This document shows, in pieces, positions 51,039 to 60,597 of a stretch of 64,000 nt of DNA. This DNA comes from Mycobacterium barrassiae. Its GTDB lineage: Bacteria; Actinomycetota; Actinomycetes; Mycobacteriales; Mycobacteriaceae. Within the stretch, counting starts at the first letter, position 1, and every line of letters starts with the position of its first letter. A model generated the notes under the pieces. It saw only the letters and a list, made by a program, of their open reading frames with translations. It did no database searches and was not told where the DNA came from. The DNA lies in assembly GCF_025822765.1 (NCBI RefSeq), contig NZ_JACKUK010000012.1, positions 62,001 to 126,000 of the forward strand. The letters run 5' to 3'. Both the position numbers and the translations under genes were made by a program.

Positions 51039-51913
51039 CGCTTCAGCAGCCGTTCCACCCATTCGAGATGGGAGTCGGTGGAGGTGGAGACGTAGAGCAG
51101 GTCGACGAACGCGTCGGGATAGCCGTTGTCGGCGAGCACCGCGATGGCGTCGGCGACCTGCTCGACGGGTGTGCCTTCGGCGACATTGATCCGGACGTAC
51201 GGGTGGATCGACGACGGATCGCGGCCCGCGGCGCGGGCGGCCTCGTCGACGGCTCGCCGTTGCCCGTCCAGCATCTCGACGCTCACGGCGCGAGGCACCT
51301 GCACCACCGGCGTCCAGCCGTCGGCACGCTCACCCACCCTCTTGAGCCCGGCCGGCGTGAATGCGCCCAGATAGATCGGCGGGTGTGGGCGCTGCACCGG
51401 CTTGAGGTTCACCCACGACTCCGGGATCGTCCACCGTTCACCTTGGTGCGCAACGGGATTCGTCGTCCACCAGGCTTCCAGGGCATCCAGGAGCTCGTCG
51501 AGTTGAGCGCCGCGGCGGCGGAACGGCGCTCCCGCGGCCTGGTACTCCTCCGGCGACCATCCGATGCCGAACCCCGGCATCAGGCGGCCACCACTGACCA
51601 CGTCGAGGCTGGTCAATTGGCGCGCCAGTTGCGCCGGCGGATACCAGGGCGCGACGAACACGCTGCTGCCGAGTCGGACCCTGCTCGTCGCCGTGGCGGC
51701 CACCGCCAATGCGACGAACGGATCGATGCCGGTGCGAAACTGCTCCGGAATCGAGTCCGAGCCCGCATAGCCGACGCTGGGGTGCACCGCGGGCAGCAGT
51801 CGGTCCCCGACCCAGAGGCTGTCGGCGCCGAGTTCCTCGGCGGTCGATGCGAAGCGGGCGAGGTCGGCGTAGGCGGCCTCCCCGTACTGCGGTACCGCGA
51901 ATCCCAACACGAC
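51035..51913 (-). CDS. LLM-class (luciferase-like) F420-dependent oxidoreductase
   Basis: About 292 aa of TIM-barrel flavin/F420 monooxygenase. Features are the N-terminal VLGFAVPQYGEAAYADLARFASTAEELGADSLWVGD, the RVRLGSSVFVAPWYPPAQLARQLTSLDVVSGGRLMPGFGIGWSPEEYQAAG core and a C-terminal ADAIAVLADNGYPDAFVDLL. GTG 51913 or TTG 51910 is preferred, since residues before it are not conserved; an upstream start at 51964 exists. Its stop overlaps the CoA-transferase GTG, so they are coupled. F420 dependence is inferred from the family. Confidence 0.82.
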   Translation of the reverse strand, partial: VVLGFAVPQYGEAAYADLARFASTAEELGADSLWVGDRLLPAVHPSVGYAGSDSIPEQFRTGIDPFVALAVAATATSRVRLGSSVFVAPWYPPAQLARQLTSLDVVSGGRLMPGFGIGWSPEEYQAAGAPFRRRGAQLDELLDALEAWWTTNPVAHQGERWTIPESWVNLKPVQRPHPPIYLGAFTPAGLKRVGERADGWTPVVQVPRAVSVEMLDGQRRAVDEAARAAGRDPSSIHPYVRINVAEGTPVEQVADAIAVLADNGYPDAFVDLLYVSTSTDSHLEWVERLLKR

Positions 51914-51982
51914 CGTCAGGCTAATGCTTAGCTCTGTGCCAATCGGGTACCGGGATCTCAGCATTGTTCACCCGCGAAGACG

Positions 51983-54409
51983 ATGATGAGTCGAATGACC
52001 GACCAGGTGCTCGCCCCCACCCTGTCCGACGACGAACTGACGCTCATCGACGCGTACTGGCGCGCCGCGAACTATCTGTCGGTGGGCCAGATCTACCTGC
52101 TGGACAATCCATTGCTGCGTGAGCCGCTGGCGCCGCATCACGTGAAACCGCGGCTGCTCGGTCACTGGGGCACCACGCCCGGCCTCAACCTCGTCTACGC
52201 GCACCTCAATCGGGTGATCCGCCACCGCGACCTCAACGTCATCTACATCACCGGGCCCGGCCACGGCGGCCCGGGACTGGTGGCGAATGCCTATCTGGAG
52301 GGCACATATACCGAGGTCTATTCGGGCATCTCCGAGGACACCGACGGGCTGCGAAAGCTGTTCCGCCAGTTCTCGTTCCCCGGCGGGATCCCCAGTCACG
52401 TCGCGTCGGAGACACCGGGATCGATCCATGAGGGCGGTGAGCTGGGCTACGCGCTGGTCCATGCGTTCGGCGCGGCCTTCGACAACCCCGATCTGGTGGT
52501 CGCGTGTGTGGTCGGCGACGGTGAAGCCGAGACCGGGCCACTGGCGGCGAGCTGGCATTCCAACAAGTTTCTCAACCCCGTCACCGATGGCGCGGTGCTG
52601 CCGATCCTGCATCTCAACGGATACAAGATCGCCAACCCGACGGTGTTGTCGCGGATTCCGCAGGAGGAGCTCGAGGCGCTGTTGGGTGGCTACGGCTATC
52701 GGCCGATCACGGTGGCCGGTGACGATCCGGCGAACGTGCATCAACAGCTGGCCACCGCACTCGACGAGGCATTCGACCAGATCGCGGCGATCCAGCGGGC
52801 CGCCCGGCTCGACGGTGAGAAGGGCAGGCCGCTGTGGCCGATGATCGTGCTGCGCACCCCCAAGGGCTGGACCGGGCCGAAGGAGGTCGACGGCAACAAG
52901 GTGGAGGGCACCTGGCGGTCGCACCAGGTGCCGCTGTCAGAGACGCGCAGCAACCCGGAACATCTGGCGCAGCTCGAGGACTGGCTGCGCAGCTACTCCC
53001 CCGATGAGCTGTTCGACGACGACGGGGCGCTGCGGCCACACCTTCGCGAGTTCGCCCCGCAGGGTGAGCGACGCATGAGCGCGAACCCGCATGCCAACGG
53101 CGGACTGCTACTGCGCGACCTCGACCTGCCCGCCTTCCCCGACTACGGCGTCGCCGTCGAGACACCCGCGACGGGAACCGCCGAAGCCACCCGGGTGCTC
53201 GGTACCTTCCTGCGCGACGTGATCCGTCGCAACCCGGATCGCTTCCGGGTGATGGGCCCCGACGAAACCGCCTCGAACCGGTTGTCGGCGGTCCTGGAGG
53301 CGACCGACAAGACGTGGCTGGCCGAGACCGGACCCGACGACGACCACCTGAGCCCCGACGGCCGGGTGATGGAGGTGCTCTCCGAACACCTCTGTCAGGG
53401 CTGGCTCGAAGGTTATCTGCTGACCGGTCGGCACGGGTTGTTCAACTGCTACGAGGCGTTCGTGCACATCGTGGACTCGATGCTGAACCAGCACGCCAAA
53501 TGGCTGTACAGCAGCGGGCAACTGCCGTGGCGTCGCCCGATCGCGTCGTTGAATTACCTTCTGACATCCCATGTTTGGCGCCAGGACCACAACGGCGCCT
53601 CGCATCAGGATCCGGGCTTCATCGACCACGTCGCCAACAAGCGTCCCGAGGTCGTCCGCGTCTATCTGCCGCCGGACGCCAACACGCTGCTGTCGGTGGC
53701 CGACCACTGCCTGCGCAGCCGTCACTACGTCAACGTGATCGTGGCCGGCAAGCAGCCCGCGCTGACCTACCTCGACATGGACCAGGCGATCGCGCACTGC
53801 ACCCGCGGGCTCGGGATCTGGGACTGGGCCAGCACCACGACCGGTGAGCCCGACGTGGTGCTGGCGTGCGCCGGCGACATCCCGACGCTGGAGACGCTGG
53901 CCGCCGCCGACATCCTGCGCCGCGAACTGCCGGAGCTGCGTGTGCGGGTGGTCAACGTCGTCGACATGATGCGGCTGCAGCCCGACACCGAACATCCGCA
54001 CGGGCTGTCCGATCGCGAGTTCGACGCGATCTTCACCGCCGACAAGCCGGTCATCTTCGCCTATCACGGCTACCCGTGGCTCATCCACCGGATGACGTAC
54101 CGGCGCACCAACCACGCGCAGATGCACGTGCGCGGATTCAAAGAACGCGGGACGACGACCACGCCGTTCGACATGGTGATGCTCAACGACCTGGACCGGT
54201 TCCATCTCGTGCTCGACGTCATCGACCGTGTGGACGGCCTGGCCACCCGCGCGGCGATGCTGCGCCAGCGCATGGTCGACGCCCGCATGGCGGCCCGGCG
54301 CTACACGCGGGACCACGGCGAGGACGACCCCGCGATCACCAACTGGACATGGGATCCCGACTACCACGCGACGTCTCTGTCTCAGGAGACGCTCAGCGAG
54401 CGCGGGTAG
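51983..54409 (+). CDS. xfp: Phosphoketolase (Xfp)
   Basis: An 808-aa thiamine-diphosphate enzyme that splits xylulose-5-phosphate (and fructose-6-phosphate) with phosphate to acetyl-phosphate and an aldose phosphate. Features: the N-terminal [25 protein letters not shown], the substrate-phosphate region [17 protein letters not shown], the ThDP motif [22 protein letters not shown], and the C-terminal [15 protein letters not shown]...[15 protein letters not shown]. Start ATG 51983; 51995 is also possible. The enzyme gives acetyl-phosphate for acetate or acetyl-CoA supply. No acetate kinase gene is next to it. Confidence 0.95.
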   Translation: MMSRMTDQVLAPTLSDDELTLIDAYWRAANYLSVGQIYLLDNPLLREPLAPHHVKPRLLGHWGTTPGLNLVYAHLNRVIRHRDLNVIYITGPGHGGPGLVANAYLEGTYTEVYSGISEDTDGLRKLFRQFSFPGGIPSHVASETPGSIHEGGELGYALVHAFGAAFDNPDLVVACVVGDGEAETGPLAASWHSNKFLNPVTDGAVLPILHLNGYKIANPTVLSRIPQEELEALLGGYGYRPITVAGDDPANVHQQLATALDEAFDQIAAIQRAARLDGEKGRPLWPMIVLRTPKGWTGPKEVDGNKVEGTWRSHQVPLSETRSNPEHLAQLEDWLRSYSPDELFDDDGALRPHLREFAPQGERRMSANPHANGGLLLRDLDLPAFPDYGVAVETPATGTAEATRVLGTFLRDVIRRNPDRFRVMGPDETASNRLSAVLEATDKTWLAETGPDDDHLSPDGRVMEVLSEHLCQGWLEGYLLTGRHGLFNCYEAFVHIVDSMLNQHAKWLYSSGQLPWRRPIASLNYLLTSHVWRQDHNGASHQDPGFIDHVANKRPEVVRVYLPPDANTLLSVADHCLRSRHYVNVIVAGKQPALTYLDMDQAIAHCTRGLGIWDWASTTTGEPDVVLACAGDIPTLETLAAADILRRELPELRVRVVNVVDMMRLQPDTEHPHGLSDREFDAIFTADKPVIFAYHGYPWLIHRMTYRRTNHAQMHVRGFKERGTTTTPFDMVMLNDLDRFHLVLDVIDRVDGLATRAAMLRQRMVDARMAARRYTRDHGEDDPAITNWTWDPDYHATSLSQETLSERG

Positions 54410-54420
54410 AATCCCGACCC

Positions 54421-55188
54421 GTGTCCGATCAAGCCGTGGTAGCCGAGCCGCCTCCGCACCCGCTGATCGAGCAGCTGTCCGCGATTCATCACTTCCGCAT
54501 CTACGTCGACATCGCCGTCGTCGTCGTGGTGCTCGCGCTCACCAATGTCATCGCGCACTTCACCACCCCGTGGGCCAGCATCGCCACGGTGCCCGCGGCC
54601 GCGGTGGGTCTGCTGCTTCTCGTGCGATCGCGCGGCCTGGGCTGGGCCGAACTCGGACTGGGCAGGGAGCACTGGAAGTCAGGTGCGGGCTATGCGCTGG
54701 CCGCCGTCGGACTGGTGGTCTCGGTGATCGCGATCGGTGCGCTGCTGCCGTGGACGCGACCGATGTTCATGAACAACAACTACGCGACGATCTCGGGTGC
54801 GTTGATCGCCTCGATGATCATCATCCCGCTGCAGACGGTGATTCCCGAGGAGCTGGCGTTCCGCGGCGTACTGCACGGAGCGCTGAACCGGGCCTGGGGG
54901 TTCCGCGGTGTCGCGGCGGCGGGCTCGTTGCTGTTCGGGCTGTGGCATATCGCGACGTCACTGGGGTTGACCAGCAGTAACGTCGGGTTCACCCGGCTGT
55001 TCGGCGGTGGCCTGCTCGGCACGGTGGCCGGGGTCGTCCTGGCCGTGGCGGCGACGGCTTTCGCGGGGTTCGTCTTCACCTGGCTGCGCCGGCGTAGCGG
55101 CAGCCTGATCGCGCCGATCGCCCTGCACTGGTCGCTGAACGGGCTGGGCGCGCTGGCCGCCGCGCTCGTGTGGCACCTGTCCACCTGA
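54421..55188 (+). CDS. CPBP-family (CAAX-protease-like) membrane protein (Rv1863c-like)
   Basis: A 255-aa polytopic protein with about 7-8 helices. The CPBP (abortive infection/CAAX prenyl protease) motifs are in order: EELAFRGVLHG (EExxxR, about 143), FGLWHIA (FxxxH) and LHWSLNG (HxxxN). It would be a membrane metallo- or glutamyl-peptidase; some members handle bacteriocin immunity or anti-sigma factors. GTG 54421 is the start, 12 bp after the phosphoketolase stop, so they share a transcript. Length matches M. tuberculosis Rv1863c. Confidence 0.85.
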   Translation: MSDQAVVAEPPPHPLIEQLSAIHHFRIYVDIAVVVVVLALTNVIAHFTTPWASIATVPAAAVGLLLLVRSRGLGWAELGLGREHWKSGAGYALAAVGLVVSVIAIGALLPWTRPMFMNNNYATISGALIASMIIIPLQTVIPEELAFRGVLHGALNRAWGFRGVAAAGSLLFGLWHIATSLGLTSSNVGFTRLFGGGLLGTVAGVVLAVAATAFAGFVFTWLRRRSGSLIAPIALHWSLNGLGALAAALVWHLST

Positions 55189-55206
55189 CTGACGAACACT
55201 TCGCCG

Positions 55207-55794
55207 TCAGCGGCTCGCCTTCCGGCGGGCGCGGAATTCGCGGTTCTTGAGCTTGTTCCCGCACGTCGACATCTCGCACCACGTGCCGCCGTGGTTGCGC
55301 GACCTGTCGTAGAACGCCCATCGGCACTCGTCGTTCGCGCAGACCTTCAGCCGCGCCCAACTGCCGTCACGCTGCGCGTCTCGCACGATCAGCAGGAGTT
55401 CGACCAGTCGCTCGGACACCGATTCGCCGGCCGCGGCCAGACGCACCGCCCCGTCGGCGTCGAACTCCGCCCGCGCGGCCCCGCCGGCGGCCACCGCGCG
55501 AAGGGGCGCCAACTCGGCCTCGGTCGGCGCCGGCCCGTCTCCGTTGCGGAGCAACAGGGCGCGCAACGCCTCGCGGACGTCGCGCAGCTGCTGCAGGTCG
55601 GCGTCGCTCAGAGCGGTCCCGGGCGCCAACAGGCCTTGGTCGATCAGCCAGGGACGAGCGTCGGCGGCATCGGCCAGGCGGTCCGGCCCTGCAGGCAACT
55701 CGACGGTGTTGACCAGGGCCTGAACTCGGAGCAGCGGTCCTGGCGCCGGCTTGGATTCGTCGTCGGCGGGCCATCGCTGCGGTTCGGCAGCCAT
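55207..55794 (-). CDS. CGNR zinc-finger (ABATE-domain) transcriptional regulator
   Basis: A 195-aa regulator. The N-terminal ABATE ligand-binding domain (about 10-140) is followed by a short zinc-finger domain VCANDECRWAFYDRSRNHGGTWCEMSTCGNKLKNREFRAR, where the usual CGNR motif reads CGNK. ATG 55794 is preferred over an upstream in-frame start at 55842, because TTGATA-N17-TATCGT is six bases before it, making a leaderless start. It is divergent from the 159-aa protein and probably autoregulated through the palindrome in between. Confidence 0.85.
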   Translation of the reverse strand: MAAEPQRWPADDESKPAPGPLLRVQALVNTVELPAGPDRLADAADARPWLIDQGLLAPGTALSDADLQQLRDVREALRALLLRNGDGPAPTEAELAPLRAVAAGGAARAEFDADGAVRLAAAGESVSERLVELLLIVRDAQRDGSWARLKVCANDECRWAFYDRSRNHGGTWCEMSTCGNKLKNREFRARRKASR

Positions 55795-55800
55795 GTGGTC

Positions 55801-55829
55801 ACGATAACCCCGCGTGACCGGTATATCAA
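55801..55829 (-). promoter_or_regulatory. Promoter of CGNR regulator (leaderless)
   Basis: Minus-strand -35 TTGATA (55824-55829), 17-bp spacer, -10 TATCGT (55801-55806). The -10 is six bases from the ATG at 55794, so the first transcribed base is the A of the start codon. Both elements have near-ideal spacing. Confidence 0.75.
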
Positions 55830-55830
55830 C

Positions 55831-55860
55831 TTGACTGGTCATGCATGACCGCTGTACTCT
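55831..55860 (+). promoter_or_regulatory. Promoter with internal palindrome before 55917 gene
   Basis: Plus-strand -35 TTGACT (55831-55836), 18-bp spacer, -10 TACTCT (55855-55860). The spacer holds the perfect 14-bp palindrome GGTCATGCATGACC (55837-55850), an ideal repressor site and probably the operator of the CGNR protein. Confidence 0.75.
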
Positions 55861-55916
55861 GTTAGACAGTCACTAGAGCAACGAATGCCGAAACCCGGCT
55901 AAGAGGTAGATACCCA

Positions 55917-56396
55917 ATGGCTGACAACAAGATTCCAGCCGACGTTCTTTCCACCATCGCCGCCACCGCCTCACCCGACGCGCGCCCCCGGCCCTCACTG
56001 ATGTCACGGGTGCAGGCACGCCTGCGCGCCGAGCACTTCGACCGGCAGCTCGCCGTCGGCGTCCCCGCTCCGGCAGGCAGTGCGCTCGCAGCGCATGAGG
56101 CCCGTCTGACCTCGACGGCCGAGAGAGAGGCTATCGCACGGTCGCTGCGCGCCGCTGTCGCCGACAGCGCCGGTATTCGGGCGCTGTCCTCACGGATACC
56201 GGTGCACTCCACCAACATCGCAGCGGCCGAAGACCTCATCGACGCGATCACGCTGCGGCTGCACTCGCCCCGGCCGGTCAGTGCCCGCGGCATGGCGCGG
56301 TTGCGCCTCGTCTTGGGCGACGGCACGGGACCGCTCTACCGGTACGGCCGCGGAGACTTGGCGGGCCGGCTCGGCGCCGCGCTCGCAGCGCTTTAG
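55917..56396 (+). CDS. Small protein divergent from CGNR regulator, unknown function
   Basis: A 159-aa, Ala/Arg-rich, mostly helical protein without a signal peptide. An N-terminal helix ([18 protein letters not shown]) is followed by a basic stretch ([26 protein letters not shown]) and two more helices. A segment [33 protein letters not shown] resembles conserved mycobacterial proteins of unknown role. The start ATG 55917 follows AAGAGGTAG. Its promoter faces the CGNR gene, so that regulator likely controls it. The stop overlaps the convergent adhA gene by 4 bp. Confidence 0.65.
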   Translation: MADNKIPADVLSTIAATASPDARPRPSLMSRVQARLRAEHFDRQLAVGVPAPAGSALAAHEARLTSTAEREAIARSLRAAVADSAGIRALSSRIPVHSTNIAAAEDLIDAITLRLHSPRPVSARGMARLRLVLGDGTGPLYRYGRGDLAGRLGAALAAL

Positions 56397-57442
56397 ACGA
56401 CCAGGACCGCGGCACCTGAGATGCGTCCGGCGCTGAGGTCGGCGAGCGCCTGATCGGCCTTGCCGAGGGGGTACTCCGGGCTCGTCACCTCGAGGCGATG
56501 AGTACCTGCGAAAGCCAGGAACTCACGGGCGTCGGCGCGCGTGTTCGACGCCACCGACCGCAGCTGGCGCTCCTGGAAGAGGTGCCGCTGGTAGTTCATC
56601 GGCGGGATGTCCGACAGGTGGATGCCTGCGACGGCCAGCGTGCCGCCGCGGTCCAGTGCCTCCATCGCGGGCAGCACCAGATCGCCGACGGGCGCGAAGA
56701 GGATCGCGGAGTCCAGCGGCACCGGCGGACGGTCGACGGCACCCTGAACCGACGCGGCGCCGAGAGCCAACGCCAATTCCTTCGCCTTCTCGCCGCGCGT
56801 CATCACATGCACCTCGGCCCCCTGCGCGAGCGCCACCTGTGCCGTGAGGTGTGCGCTTCCCCCGAAGCCGTAGATGCCAAGACGCCCGCCGGGCGGCAGT
56901 TCGGCTCTCAGCAGTGCGCGATAGCCGATGATGCCCGCACAGAGCAGCGGCGCCAGCTCGGTATCAGAGTAGCCCTGCGGCAGGTGGTGTGCGTAAGCAG
57001 CTGGGACAGTGGCGAATTCGGCGTATCCGCCATCGGCGTCCCACCCGGTGTAGCGAGATTCCGGGCACAGGTTCTCGTTGCCGCTCCGGCAGTACTTGCA
57101 CGTGCCGCACGTGTGCCGGAGCCAGGCGATGCCGACGCGGTCGCCGACGGCGAACTCACCGTCCGCCGTTGTCGCAGCAGCGTTTTCAGTGCCGACGCCG
57201 GGGCCGATTTGGATGACTTCGGCCACCACCTCATGGCCCGGGATGACCTCATGGCGGTGCACGGGCAGGTCGCCCTCGGCGACGTGGAGGTCGGTGCGGC
57301 ACACGCCGCATGCCCGCACCGCGACGAGAAGCTCACCGGGTGCGGGCTGCGGTACCTCCGCGGTGACGTGCTCCAGTGGCCGACTGCTCATCGGCCCCGG
57401 CCGCCGAACCCGCCATGCACTCATCGTTGGGGTGCTCATCAC
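56393..57442 (-). CDS. adhA: Zinc-dependent alcohol dehydrogenase AdhA
   Basis: A 349-aa medium-chain dehydrogenase. The catalytic zinc site is [12 protein letters not shown] and PGHEVVAEV, and the structural zinc cluster [17 protein letters not shown] carries four cysteines. The NAD-binding region [18 protein letters not shown] is present. It would oxidise or reduce primary alcohols and aldehydes. Position and length fit M. tuberculosis adhA (Rv1862). The start is ATG 57442 or 57439. The small GlsB-type gene ends 12 bp upstream in the same direction, so they may be co-expressed. Confidence 0.92.
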   Translation of the reverse strand: MMSTPTMSAWRVRRPGPMSSRPLEHVTAEVPQPAPGELLVAVRACGVCRTDLHVAEGDLPVHRHEVIPGHEVVAEVIQIGPGVGTENAAATTADGEFAVGDRVGIAWLRHTCGTCKYCRSGNENLCPESRYTGWDADGGYAEFATVPAAYAHHLPQGYSDTELAPLLCAGIIGYRALLRAELPPGGRLGIYGFGGSAHLTAQVALAQGAEVHVMTRGEKAKELALALGAASVQGAVDRPPVPLDSAILFAPVGDLVLPAMEALDRGGTLAVAGIHLSDIPPMNYQRHLFQERQLRSVASNTRADAREFLAFAGTHRLEVTSPEYPLGKADQALADLSAGRISGAAVLVV

Positions 57443-57454
57443 CCCATCGTGACG

Positions 57455-57760
57455 CTAGGTCTTTTTCTGCACCAGACCGACGAGCCAAAGCAGAATGACC
57501 GAACCGAGGATCGCGGTGAAGAAGGTGAACCACCAACCGCCCTCAGCGGTGTTGAACCAGAAGCTGAGGAGGAAGCCGCCGATCAAGGCACCGACGATTC
57601 CGATCACGATGTTCATCACAATGCCGGATCCGCTGCCCTTGACGATCTTTCCGGCGATCCAACCGGCAAGCGCCCCGATGATGATGTAGCCGATCCAGCC
57701 GACGCTGGTGAGCGTGCTGGACCTTTCTCCGAGGAACTCGGTAGCCGCAATGATGTCCAT
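57455..57760 (-). CDS. GlsB/YeaQ/YmgE-family membrane protein (Rv1861-like)
   Basis: A 101-aa protein with three or four hydrophobic helices. The family signature YIIIGALAGWIAGKIVKGSGSGIVMNIVIGIVGALIGGFLL is clear. YeaQ/YmgE relatives are small stress-linked membrane proteins of unknown function. Here the N-terminal 22-residue extension MDIIAATEFLGERSSTLTSVG is longer than usual. RBS AGGAGA lies seven bases before ATG 57760. It is the same length as Rv1861 in M. tuberculosis. It sits just upstream of adhA. Confidence 0.85.
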   Translation of the reverse strand: MDIIAATEFLGERSSTLTSVGWIGYIIIGALAGWIAGKIVKGSGSGIVMNIVIGIVGALIGGFLLSFWFNTAEGGWWFTFFTAILGSVILLWLVGLVQKKT

Positions 57761-57981
57761 CGGGATCTCCTATCGCTGGCCCTGGCACCAGCGGGGCCGC
57801 TGGGCCACCTTCAGCTATACCGGTTCTGGATAACGATTCAGCCGTTACCACGGTCAAGATCAGTAGTCGTCAAATTGCGATTCCTAATCGGTCACGACGG
57901 CATAACCTGTGTATAACGCGGTCTGCACCGCGGGACGGCTATGTACCGGTCAGCACCGGTACCGCTTGGGGAGGTGGAGGT

Positions 57982-58233
57982 ATGAAAGCACTTGTTGCGC
58001 TGGCGATCAGTGCCTTGACGGCAAGCGGTATCGCCGTGGCCTTGGCTGCTCCGGCCAGCGCCGGATGCCAGGCGGGCTGGACCCCGTGGGGCGGCGGCGA
58101 AATCTGCGACGGACCGGTTGCACCCGACGGAAACTTCGAACGCTGCCAGACCACCGGTGTGCTCGGCTTCGGCGGGACCAACTGCTTCATCGTGAACGTC
58201 GCCACCGCCCAGCCGCCGCGGGTTGGCCCCTGA
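57982..58233 (+). CDS. Small secreted Cys-rich protein
   Basis: An 83-aa secreted protein: signal peptide about 1-28 (LALAISALTASGIAVALAAPASAG), then about 55 mature residues with four cysteines (GCQAGW, EICDGP, ERCQTT, TNCFIV), suggesting two disulfides. The CDGPV motif occurs in several small mycobacterial secreted proteins. RBS GGAGGTGGAGG precedes ATG 57982. It is alone between the convergent apa gene and the GlsB-type gene. Function unknown. Confidence 0.75.
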   Translation: MKALVALAISALTASGIAVALAAPASAGCQAGWTPWGGGEICDGPVAPDGNFERCQTTGVLGFGGTNCFIVNVATAQPPRVGP

Positions 58234-58283
58234 GACCAACTGCCAGTTAGGTTTCGGGGCCCCGCGGCGGGTCCGTCAGCCCG

Positions 58284-59315
58284 TCAGGACGGCGGGAGCA
58301 TTCCTGGCGCTGCCTCCGGCGCGACCGGCACGGCCACCCCGACACCCGGCCGCGCGGCCGGCGCGTTGGGATCTGCCGGCGGAGGCGGCGGCGCATTCGG
58401 ATCGGCAGGCGGCGGAGGCGTGCCCGGGGGCGGAGGCGGTGCGTTCGGGTCCGGAGGCGGAGGCGCGGCCGGCGGCGTGTACGGCCGGATCGAGTTGGCC
58501 AGCGCGATGGCCTCTTCCTGTGGCACCGGGTTGGTTTCGGTCCCGAGCCAGACGACGAACCAGCGCTGCGGGGTGCGCTGACCGCGCGGCGTACCGGGTT
58601 CGACGGGCTCACCCACGACGCCCGCCCAGATCTGACCGGTCGGCTTGTTGGTGTCGGTGAACTTCACCTCGTAGTAGGACGCCACACCCGGCATGCCCGC
58701 GGCATCGAGCTGAACTGTCTTCTGGTTCACCCGCGTGCCGGGGAACGGCATGAAGAACTCGCCCATATCGGACGCAAGCCGTTGCGCCGCCTTGGTGTTG
58801 TCGGTTTCGGCGCCTGCGAACAACTTCAGGTCGAGCCGCCCGAGAAGCACGCTCGTATCGTTCGGCGGCTCAGCACCTTCCGGAGCGACCTTCGTCAACA
58901 GCGCCTGGCCGTAGGACAGTTGGGTGGCGTCGGAGACCTTCCAACCCGCGGGCACGACGAAGCTCAATCCGCCCGCGGCGTTGTCGACCCGCCCGGGGTC
59001 AACGGGCGGCGGCGCCGGGGCGTTGGGATCGGCCGGCGGAGGAGGCGGCGCATTCGGATCCGCCGGCGGAGGCGGAGGTGCGTTCGGATCGGCCGGCGGA
59101 GGAGGCGGCGCATTGGGATCTGCGGGCGGAGGCGGCGGCCCCTGCATGAACGTGTTGCCGCTCGGCGGCGGCTCGGGCGTCGGCGTGGGCTCCGGCTGTG
59201 CTTGCGCGATCGACGGCAGCGCGAGCGCCACTGCGGTGGCACCGGTCAGCGCTGCGAGCGCCAGCGACTTCGAGAGGCCCTTGCGGTGTGCGCCTGTGGC
59301 GTCCGGCTGATCCAT
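58284..59315 (-). CDS. apa: Ala/Pro-rich secreted protein Apa (fibronectin attachment protein)
   Basis: A 343-aa secreted mycobacterial antigen of the Apa/FAP (Rv1860) type. Signal peptide about 1-41 (cleaved near AQAQP), a Pro-rich N-terminal region with four repeats of [10 protein letters not shown], a central folded domain (about 105-265, including [19 protein letters not shown]) and a second Pro-rich tail. Apa binds fibronectin and is O-mannosylated in M. tuberculosis; Thr/Pro context here would permit this. It is leaderless by promoter position. DNA of both Pro regions is tandemly repeated. It is followed by the convergent small secreted gene. Confidence 0.93.
   Translation of the reverse strand: MDQPDATGAHRKGLSKSLALAALTGATAVALALPSIAQAQPEPTPTPEPPPSGNTFMQGPPPPPADPNAPPPPPADPNAPPPPPADPNAPPPPPADPNAPAPPPVDPGRVDNAAGGLSFVVPAGWKVSDATQLSYGQALLTKVAPEGAEPPNDTSVLLGRLDLKLFAGAETDNTKAAQRLASDMGEFFMPFPGTRVNQKTVQLDAAGMPGVASYYEVKFTDTNKPTGQIWAGVVGEPVEPGTPRGQRTPQRWFVVWLGTETNPVPQEEAIALANSIRPYTPPAAPPPPDPNAPPPPPGTPPPPADPNAPPPPPADPNAPAARPGVGVAVPVAPEAAPGMLPPS
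59020..59139 (-). repeat. 30-bp coding tandem repeat in apa (four units)
   Basis: Four head-to-tail 30-bp units (59020-59139) encode the Pro-rich decapeptide repeat of Apa. Units differ by a few bases only. A related but less regular array lies at about 58363-58452 in the C-terminal Pro region. Confidence 0.85.
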
Positions 59316-59322
59316 GGGAAAG

Positions 59323-59350
59323 AAACTACCGTGTTACCGTCGTGACGCAA
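59323..59350 (-). promoter_or_regulatory. Leaderless promoter of apa
   Basis: Minus-strand -35 TTGCGT (59345-59350), 16-bp spacer, -10 TAGTTT (59323-59328). Only seven bases separate the -10 from the ATG at 59315, so transcription probably starts at or beside the start codon. Rest of 59351-59535: no gene or clear structure seen. Confidence 0.55.
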
Positions 59351-59535
59351 GTGTGGGGTGCTCCAATTGTGCCAAATTGTGACATTGCTGTGGACGATAA
59401 ACCGCCAGTCAGTGGGATAATGAGTGATTGCTGACATGACGAGGGCCCCGGCGCGTGGCGCGGGGGTGGCCGTGTCGGACGTGCGCCCTGTGTCGGCGCG
59501 ATCCAGTCGGTAATTCGTGTCAGCCGGCCCCGCCG

Positions 59536-60591
59536 TTACGGGCTCGGGAGCAGGGTGACCTCCTGTGCTTTGACCGAGAAGTAGACCCGCTCCCCCGGGG
59601 TCAGTCGCAGTTCGGCGGCCGAGTCGGTGGTGATGTCTGCGGCGAGACCGGGAGCGCCGTCCAGCTGGTCCTCGGCGCGCACCCGGATCGAGGACCCGTG
59701 GCTGTCGAGTTCGGCGACCGTCACCGCGATCGTGTTGCGGGGGCTGCCGTGCGGCTTGTCCCGGTACACCGCGACTGCCGCCGGCGAGAACAAGGCCACC
59801 GCGGGACGCCCCGCGACGACATCCGGTCCGGCGACGCCGTGCCAGGGGCCCCAGGGCGTCGTCAGCACTCCGTCGTCGCCGGCGGTGCCGACGACCAGGT
59901 TCACACCGGCGAAGCGCGCCCCGAACTTGCTCCGCGGCGACGCCAAAACCGATGCGGTCGAACCCTTTTCGGCGATCTTGCCCTCTTCGAGGATGAGCAC
60001 AGTGTCGGCGAGGGTCAGAACGTCGACCAGATCGTGGGTGATCAACACGGCCGAACGACCGTCGCGGGCCATCACACGGCTCAACAGGGTGCGCATCGCG
60101 GCCGCGACCCCCACGTCGAGGCCGGCCAACGGCTCGTCGAGCAACAGCACGTCCGGTTCGGCCGCCAGCGCGCGGGCCAGCGCGATCCGCTGCGCCTGTC
60201 CCCCGGACAGCTGTCGCGGCATGCGGTCGGCAAGGTCGCCGGCCTCGACCTCGTCCAGCCAGCGCGCCGCATCCGCTTTGGTGCAGCGCGGCGAGAACGC
60301 GACATTCGCGGCGACGCTCAGATGCGGGAACAACAGCGGATCCTGCAGCAGCAATCCGACCCGGCGGTCATGCGTGGCGACGTGCGTGCCGGTCGAAGTG
60401 TCGGTCAGCACGCGTCCGCCGACACGAACGACACCGTCGTCAGGCCGCACCAGACCGGCGATCACGTGCAGCGTCGTCGACTTACCCGCCCCGTTGGGGC
60501 CGAGCACGGCGAGGACCTCTCCGGCGCCAACCGCGAATTCGATGTCTACACCGCGGTTTTCGACCACCGCGCGCACGCTGATGTCGGTCAC
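59536..60591 (-). CDS. modC: Molybdate ABC transporter ATP-binding protein ModC
   Basis: A 351-aa ABC ATPase. Walker A is GPNGAGKST, the signature LSGGQAQR and Walker B VLLLDEPLAG. After about residue 240, an MOP/TOBE-type domain (ADQLDGAPGLAADITTDSAAELRLTPGERVYFSVKAQEVTLLP) binds oxyanion. It energises molybdate (or tungstate) uptake together with ModB. The start is GTG 60591, 6 bp after the modB stop. It matches Rv1859 in position. The periplasmic-type ModA gene is missing in this window. Confidence 0.92.
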   Translation of the reverse strand: MTDISVRAVVENRGVDIEFAVGAGEVLAVLGPNGAGKSTTLHVIAGLVRPDDGVVRVGGRVLTDTSTGTHVATHDRRVGLLLQDPLLFPHLSVAANVAFSPRCTKADAARWLDEVEAGDLADRMPRQLSGGQAQRIALARALAAEPDVLLLDEPLAGLDVGVAAAMRTLLSRVMARDGRSAVLITHDLVDVLTLADTVLILEEGKIAEKGSTASVLASPRSKFGARFAGVNLVVGTAGDDGVLTTPWGPWHGVAGPDVVAGRPAVALFSPAAVAVYRDKPHGSPRNTIAVTVAELDSHGSSIRVRAEDQLDGAPGLAADITTDSAAELRLTPGERVYFSVKAQEVTLLPSP

Positions 60592-60597
60592 GATGAC

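Noticed and set aside
59020-59139. CRISPR-like tandem repeats
   Set aside because: Units are 30 bp with no spacers and encode the Pro-rich repeats of Apa.
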